7,682 bases of DNA, taken from the NCBI GenBank assembly GCA_021792885.1, contig JAJYTV010000076.1, positions 1-7,682 of the forward strand, in the 5' to 3' direction. The position numbers and the translations under genes are program-made. The notes beneath the pieces were generated by a model, which worked only from the letters and a program-made list of their open reading frames with translations, had not been told where the DNA came from and did not search any database. Shown one piece after another: positions 5,324-7,682 of this stretch (the first letter of the stretch is position 1; each line of letters starts with the position of its first letter). This DNA is from Bacillota bacterium. Its GTDB lineage: Bacteria > Bacillota > Sulfobacillia > JAJZYS01 > JAJYTV01.

Positions 5324-6708
5324 CGAGCCTACGCGAAGCGGCCTACATGGTCGCCGCAATCCTCTTCATCGTCGGCGTGATGCGCCTGCGCAATCCCGCT
5401 ACCGCACGCTCCGGCAACCAGGTCGCCGCCGCCGGCATGGTCATCGCGGTCGCCTTCACCATGATCGGCTCCTCGATCGCGAACGTCGCCGTGCTTCTCG
5501 CGATGGTCGTCGTGGGCGCCGTGATCGGCACCTATTCGGCGCGGGCCGTCAAGATGACCGCGATGCCGCAGATGGTCGCGGTGTTCAACGGCATGGGCGG
5601 CGGCGCCGCGGCGCTGATCGCGCTCTCAGAAGCCCTGCAGGCGATCGGGCACGGCAGCTACCCCGGCCTTGCGGAGGCCGTCCCCGGCCTCTTCGACATG
5701 CTCGTCGGCTCGATCTCCTTCACCGGAAGCATCATCGCCTTCATGAAGCTGCAGGAGTGGATCACCGGCCGCGCCATCTCCTTCAAGGGCCAGAACGTCG
5801 TGAACGCCATCATCCTGGTCGCTCTCGTCGCGCTGGCGGTCGCGGTGCCGATCGCCCCGCAGGCGGACCGTCTCCTGCTCGACTGGATCCTGATCGCCGG
5901 CGCCCTCGTGCTCGGCGTCTCCTTCGTCCTGCCCGTCGGCGGCGCCGACATGCCGGTGATCATCGCCCTCCTGAACGCCTTCACCGGCATCGCGGCGGCC
6001 GCCGCCGGCTTCGTGCTGCAGAACGACGTGCTGATCGTCGCCGGCGCCCTCGTCGGCTCCTCGGGCACGATCCTCACCCTGATCATGAGCCGCGCGATGA
6101 ACCGCTCGATCTTCAACGTGCTCTTCTCCGCGTTCGGCTCCAAGGTCACCGCGAAGGGCTCCTCGGAACGCGGCGAGATCCACCCGACCAACGCGGAAGA
6201 GGTGGGCATGCTCTGCGCCTACGCCCAGCGCGTCGTGATCGTGCCGGGCTACGGCCTCGCGGTCGCCCGCGCACAGCAGGAGTGCAAGGACCTCATGGAC
6301 GCGCTCGTGGCCCGCGGCGTCGACGTGCGCTTCGCCATCCACCCTGTGGCGGGACGCATGCCCGGCCACATGAACGTGCTGCTCGCCGAGGCGAACGTGC
6401 CGTACGACCGCCTCTACGACATGGACGACATCAACCCCGAGTTCCAGCGCACCGACGTGGTCCTCGTCGTCGGCGCGAACGACGTCGTGAACCCGGACGC
6501 GCGCGAGAATCCCGGCAGCCCGATCTACGGCATGCCGATCCTCAACGTCGACCAGGCGAAGACGGTCATCGTGAACAAGCGCTCGATGGCGGCGGGCTTC
6601 GCTGGGATCGACAACCCGCTGTTCTTCAAGCCCAACACGATGATGTACTTCGGCGACGCCAAGGGAGCCCTGCAAGGGCTCTTGCAGGCGCTGAAGGAAG
6701 CAGCCTGA
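5320..6708 (+). CDS. pntB: NAD(P) transhydrogenase subunit beta
   Basis: PntB supplies the rest of the membrane channel (domain II) and the NADP(H)-binding domain III. In 462 residues, a run of hydrophobic helices fills about 1-260. Two polar channel positions are visible: Asn90 in VAVFNGMGGG, where E. coli PntB has histidine, and Asn219 in LLNAFTG. A linker near 260-300 leads to the soluble domain, with PGYGLAVARAQ (309 onward), HPVAGRMPGHMNVLLAEANVPYD (about 341-363), the GANDVVNP loop (386 onward), and NKRSM (419-423), which binds the 2'-phosphate of NADP. The ATG at 5320 overlaps the pntAB stop as ATGA, with AGAAGGGACAGG upstream as ribosome binding site. With pntAA and pntAB it forms a complete three-gene enzyme. 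The gene ends 28 bp before a flavoprotein gene without a terminator between them. Confidence 0.97.
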   Translation: MTSLREAAYMVAAILFIVGVMRLRNPATARSGNQVAAAGMVIAVAFTMIGSSIANVAVLLAMVVVGAVIGTYSARAVKMTAMPQMVAVFNGMGGGAAALIALSEALQAIGHGSYPGLAEAVPGLFDMLVGSISFTGSIIAFMKLQEWITGRAISFKGQNVVNAIILVALVALAVAVPIAPQADRLLLDWILIAGALVLGVSFVLPVGGADMPVIIALLNAFTGIAAAAAGFVLQNDVLIVAGALVGSSGTILTLIMSRAMNRSIFNVLFSAFGSKVTAKGSSERGEIHPTNAEEVGMLCAYAQRVVIVPGYGLAVARAQQECKDLMDALVARGVDVRFAIHPVAGRMPGHMNVLLAEANVPYDRLYDMDDINPEFQRTDVVLVVGANDVVNPDARENPGSPIYGMPILNVDQAKTVIVNKRSMAAGFAGIDNPLFFKPNTMMYFGDAKGALQGLLQALKEAA

Positions 6709-6736
6709 TCGTTTCGCGGAAGGGGAGTGGTCCGAA

Positions 6737-7682
6737 ATGGCCAGTGACCACATGGCGCCGCCATCCGCCTCGGCGGACCCCACGGCGACCCTCGCCCTCG
6801 AGCTGCACCCGCCGCTCGCGGACGCGGAGGTTCCCGCCGAGGCCGCACGCTGCCTTGAATGCGGCAGCGCGACGGCCCCAGCACCCTGCACTGTCGCGTG
6901 CCCTGCGGGCATCGACGTCCCCGGCTTCATCCGAAACCTCTCCTACGGGCAACCCGGACTCGCGGCGGCCATGATCTTCGCCGAGAACCCCCTCGGCGGC
7001 AGCTGCGCCCGCGTCTGCCCGACCGAGGTGCTCTGCGAGGCAGCCTGCGTGCTGGAACGGGAGGGGCGGCGCCCCGTCTCGATCGCCCGCCTGCAGCGCG
7101 CCGCGACCGACTACGCCCTTTCGCTCCCGCCTGAGGTCAGCCACCTGCCGCACAACGGGCTGCGCGTCGCCGTCGTCGGCGCAGGTCCCGCCGGCATGGC
7201 CTGCGCCGCGACGCTCGCGCCGCTCGGCTACTCCGTCACCATCTTCGACGACCGCGCGGAGGTCGGAGGGCTCGTGCGCTACGCGATCGCGCCCTACCGT
7301 CAGGTGCGCGAGCCCCTGCCGCAGGAAGCGGACCGCCTGCGTGCCATGGGCGTGCATTTCCAGCTCGCGACGCCCGTCGAGACGGACGAGGATCTCTTGC
7401 TGCTGCAGCGCGAGTACGACGCCGTCTTCCTCGGCATCGGCCTCGGCCGCGACGCCGACGTGCACTATCCGGGAGACGAACTCCCCGGCGTCTACGAGTC
7501 GCTCCCGTTCATCGAGGCGCTGAAGGACGGCACGCCCCTTCCGGTCGGGCGGCGCGTCGCCGTCGTCGGCGGCGGCAACACGGCGATGGACGTCGCGCGC
7601 GAGGCGCTGCGCCTCGGAGCGGAGGACGTCGTCGTGCTCTACCGGCGCACGGAGGCGGAGATGCCGGCCTTCCGGCACGAGG
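6737..7682 (+). CDS. PreT/GltD-like iron-sulfur FAD/NAD(P) oxidoreductase, N-terminal part (3' end outside window)
   Basis: The frame runs open from ATG at 6737 to the right edge, giving 315 residues; relatives have roughly 410-470. It belongs with the PreT subunit of dihydropyrimidine dehydrogenase, glutamate synthase small subunit and NfnB. These pass electrons between NAD(P)H, FAD and [4Fe-4S] clusters. The N-terminal cluster domain has Cys39, Cys42, Cys51, Cys55, then CARVCPTEVLCEAAC (90-104) with Cys94, Cys100, Cys104 and Gln120. That last set has exactly the spacing of pig dihydropyrimidine dehydrogenase Cys130, Cys136, Cys140 and the rare ligand Gln156. The FAD fold has VVGAGPAG (146-153). 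The second nucleotide fold has VVGGGNTAMD and YRRTEAEMP near the right edge, as in NADPH-using relatives. AAGGGGAG at 6720-6727 lies nine bases before the start. It follows pntB by 28 bp, so it is probably in the same operon. The substrate cannot be fixed without the downstream gene; a preA-like partner next would make it PreT. Confidence 0.88.
   Translation, partial: MASDHMAPPSASADPTATLALELHPPLADAEVPAEAARCLECGSATAPAPCTVACPAGIDVPGFIRNLSYGQPGLAAAMIFAENPLGGSCARVCPTEVLCEAACVLEREGRRPVSIARLQRAATDYALSLPPEVSHLPHNGLRVAVVGAGPAGMACAATLAPLGYSVTIFDDRAEVGGLVRYAIAPYRQVREPLPQEADRLRAMGVHFQLATPVETDEDLLLLQREYDAVFLGIGLGRDADVHYPGDELPGVYESLPFIEALKDGTPLPVGRRVAVVGGGNTAMDVAREALRLGAEDVVVLYRRTEAEMPAFRHE

Noticed and set aside
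5626..6930. Minus-strand open frame opposite pntB, and a similar one at 6626-7678
   Set aside because: Both are antisense shadows of pntB and the oxidoreductase; the products are Asp/His/Val/Gly repeats typical of antisense GC-rich codons.
1..7682. CRISPR array, insertion sequence, toxin-antitoxin or defence genes
   Set aside because: I found no regularly spaced repeats, no transposase motifs with terminal inverted repeats, and no leftover region large enough for such genes.

Overview
The window looks like chromosomal DNA from a high-GC, endospore-forming member of the Bacillota. The strongest clue is a complete spoIVA gene, found only in endospore formers, lying after gpsA as it does in Bacillus-type genomes. 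The base composition (I estimate about two thirds G+C, with strong G/C at third positions) recalls Symbiobacterium- or Thermaerobacter-like lineages, but I cannot place the genus from the sequence.

Layout. (1) 1-492: the C-terminal half of glycerol-3-phosphate dehydrogenase (gpsA), entering from the left edge. (2) 493-624: an intergenic region with a candidate sigma-E promoter and a leader with two overlapping, mutually exclusive inverted repeats just before the spoIVA ribosome binding site. (3) 625-2103: spoIVA. (4) 2115-2276: a compact tRNA unit, namely a good promoter overlapping the end of the spoIVA region, tRNA-Pro(GGG) with encoded CCA, and a strong intrinsic terminator. (5) 2337-2894: a small lipoprotein of unknown function. 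(6) 2907-3584, minus strand: rpiA, convergent with the lipoprotein gene. (7) 3585-3801: a 217-bp divergent intergenic region with a candidate rpiA promoter, a 14-bp dyad and a terminator-like hairpin in front of the pnt operon. (8) 3802-6708: pntAA-pntAB-pntB, the three-gene form of the proton-translocating nicotinamide nucleotide transhydrogenase. (9) 6737 to the right edge: the N-terminal two thirds or so of an iron-sulfur/FAD/NAD(P) oxidoreductase related to PreT, the dihydropyrimidine dehydrogenase flavoprotein subunit.

How the genes work together. pntAA, pntAB and pntB are spaced or overlapped as one operon and should make a membrane enzyme that uses the proton gradient to reduce NADP+ with NADH. 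The flavoprotein 28 bp downstream probably belongs to the same transcript and may consume or interconvert the same nicotinamide pool. rpiA, divergent from this operon, belongs to the pentose phosphate pathway, the other main NADPH-linked route, so the 217-bp region may coordinate two redox-related units; that is inference. gpsA (phospholipid precursor) and spoIVA (spore coat basement layer) are housekeeping and sporulation genes with conserved neighbourhood.

I found no mobile element, CRISPR array, defence island or biosynthetic cluster. The window is mostly well-known genes. The points most worth checking are the two leader/intergenic RNA structures, the unknown lipoprotein and the unusual cysteine spacing in the terminal oxidoreductase.
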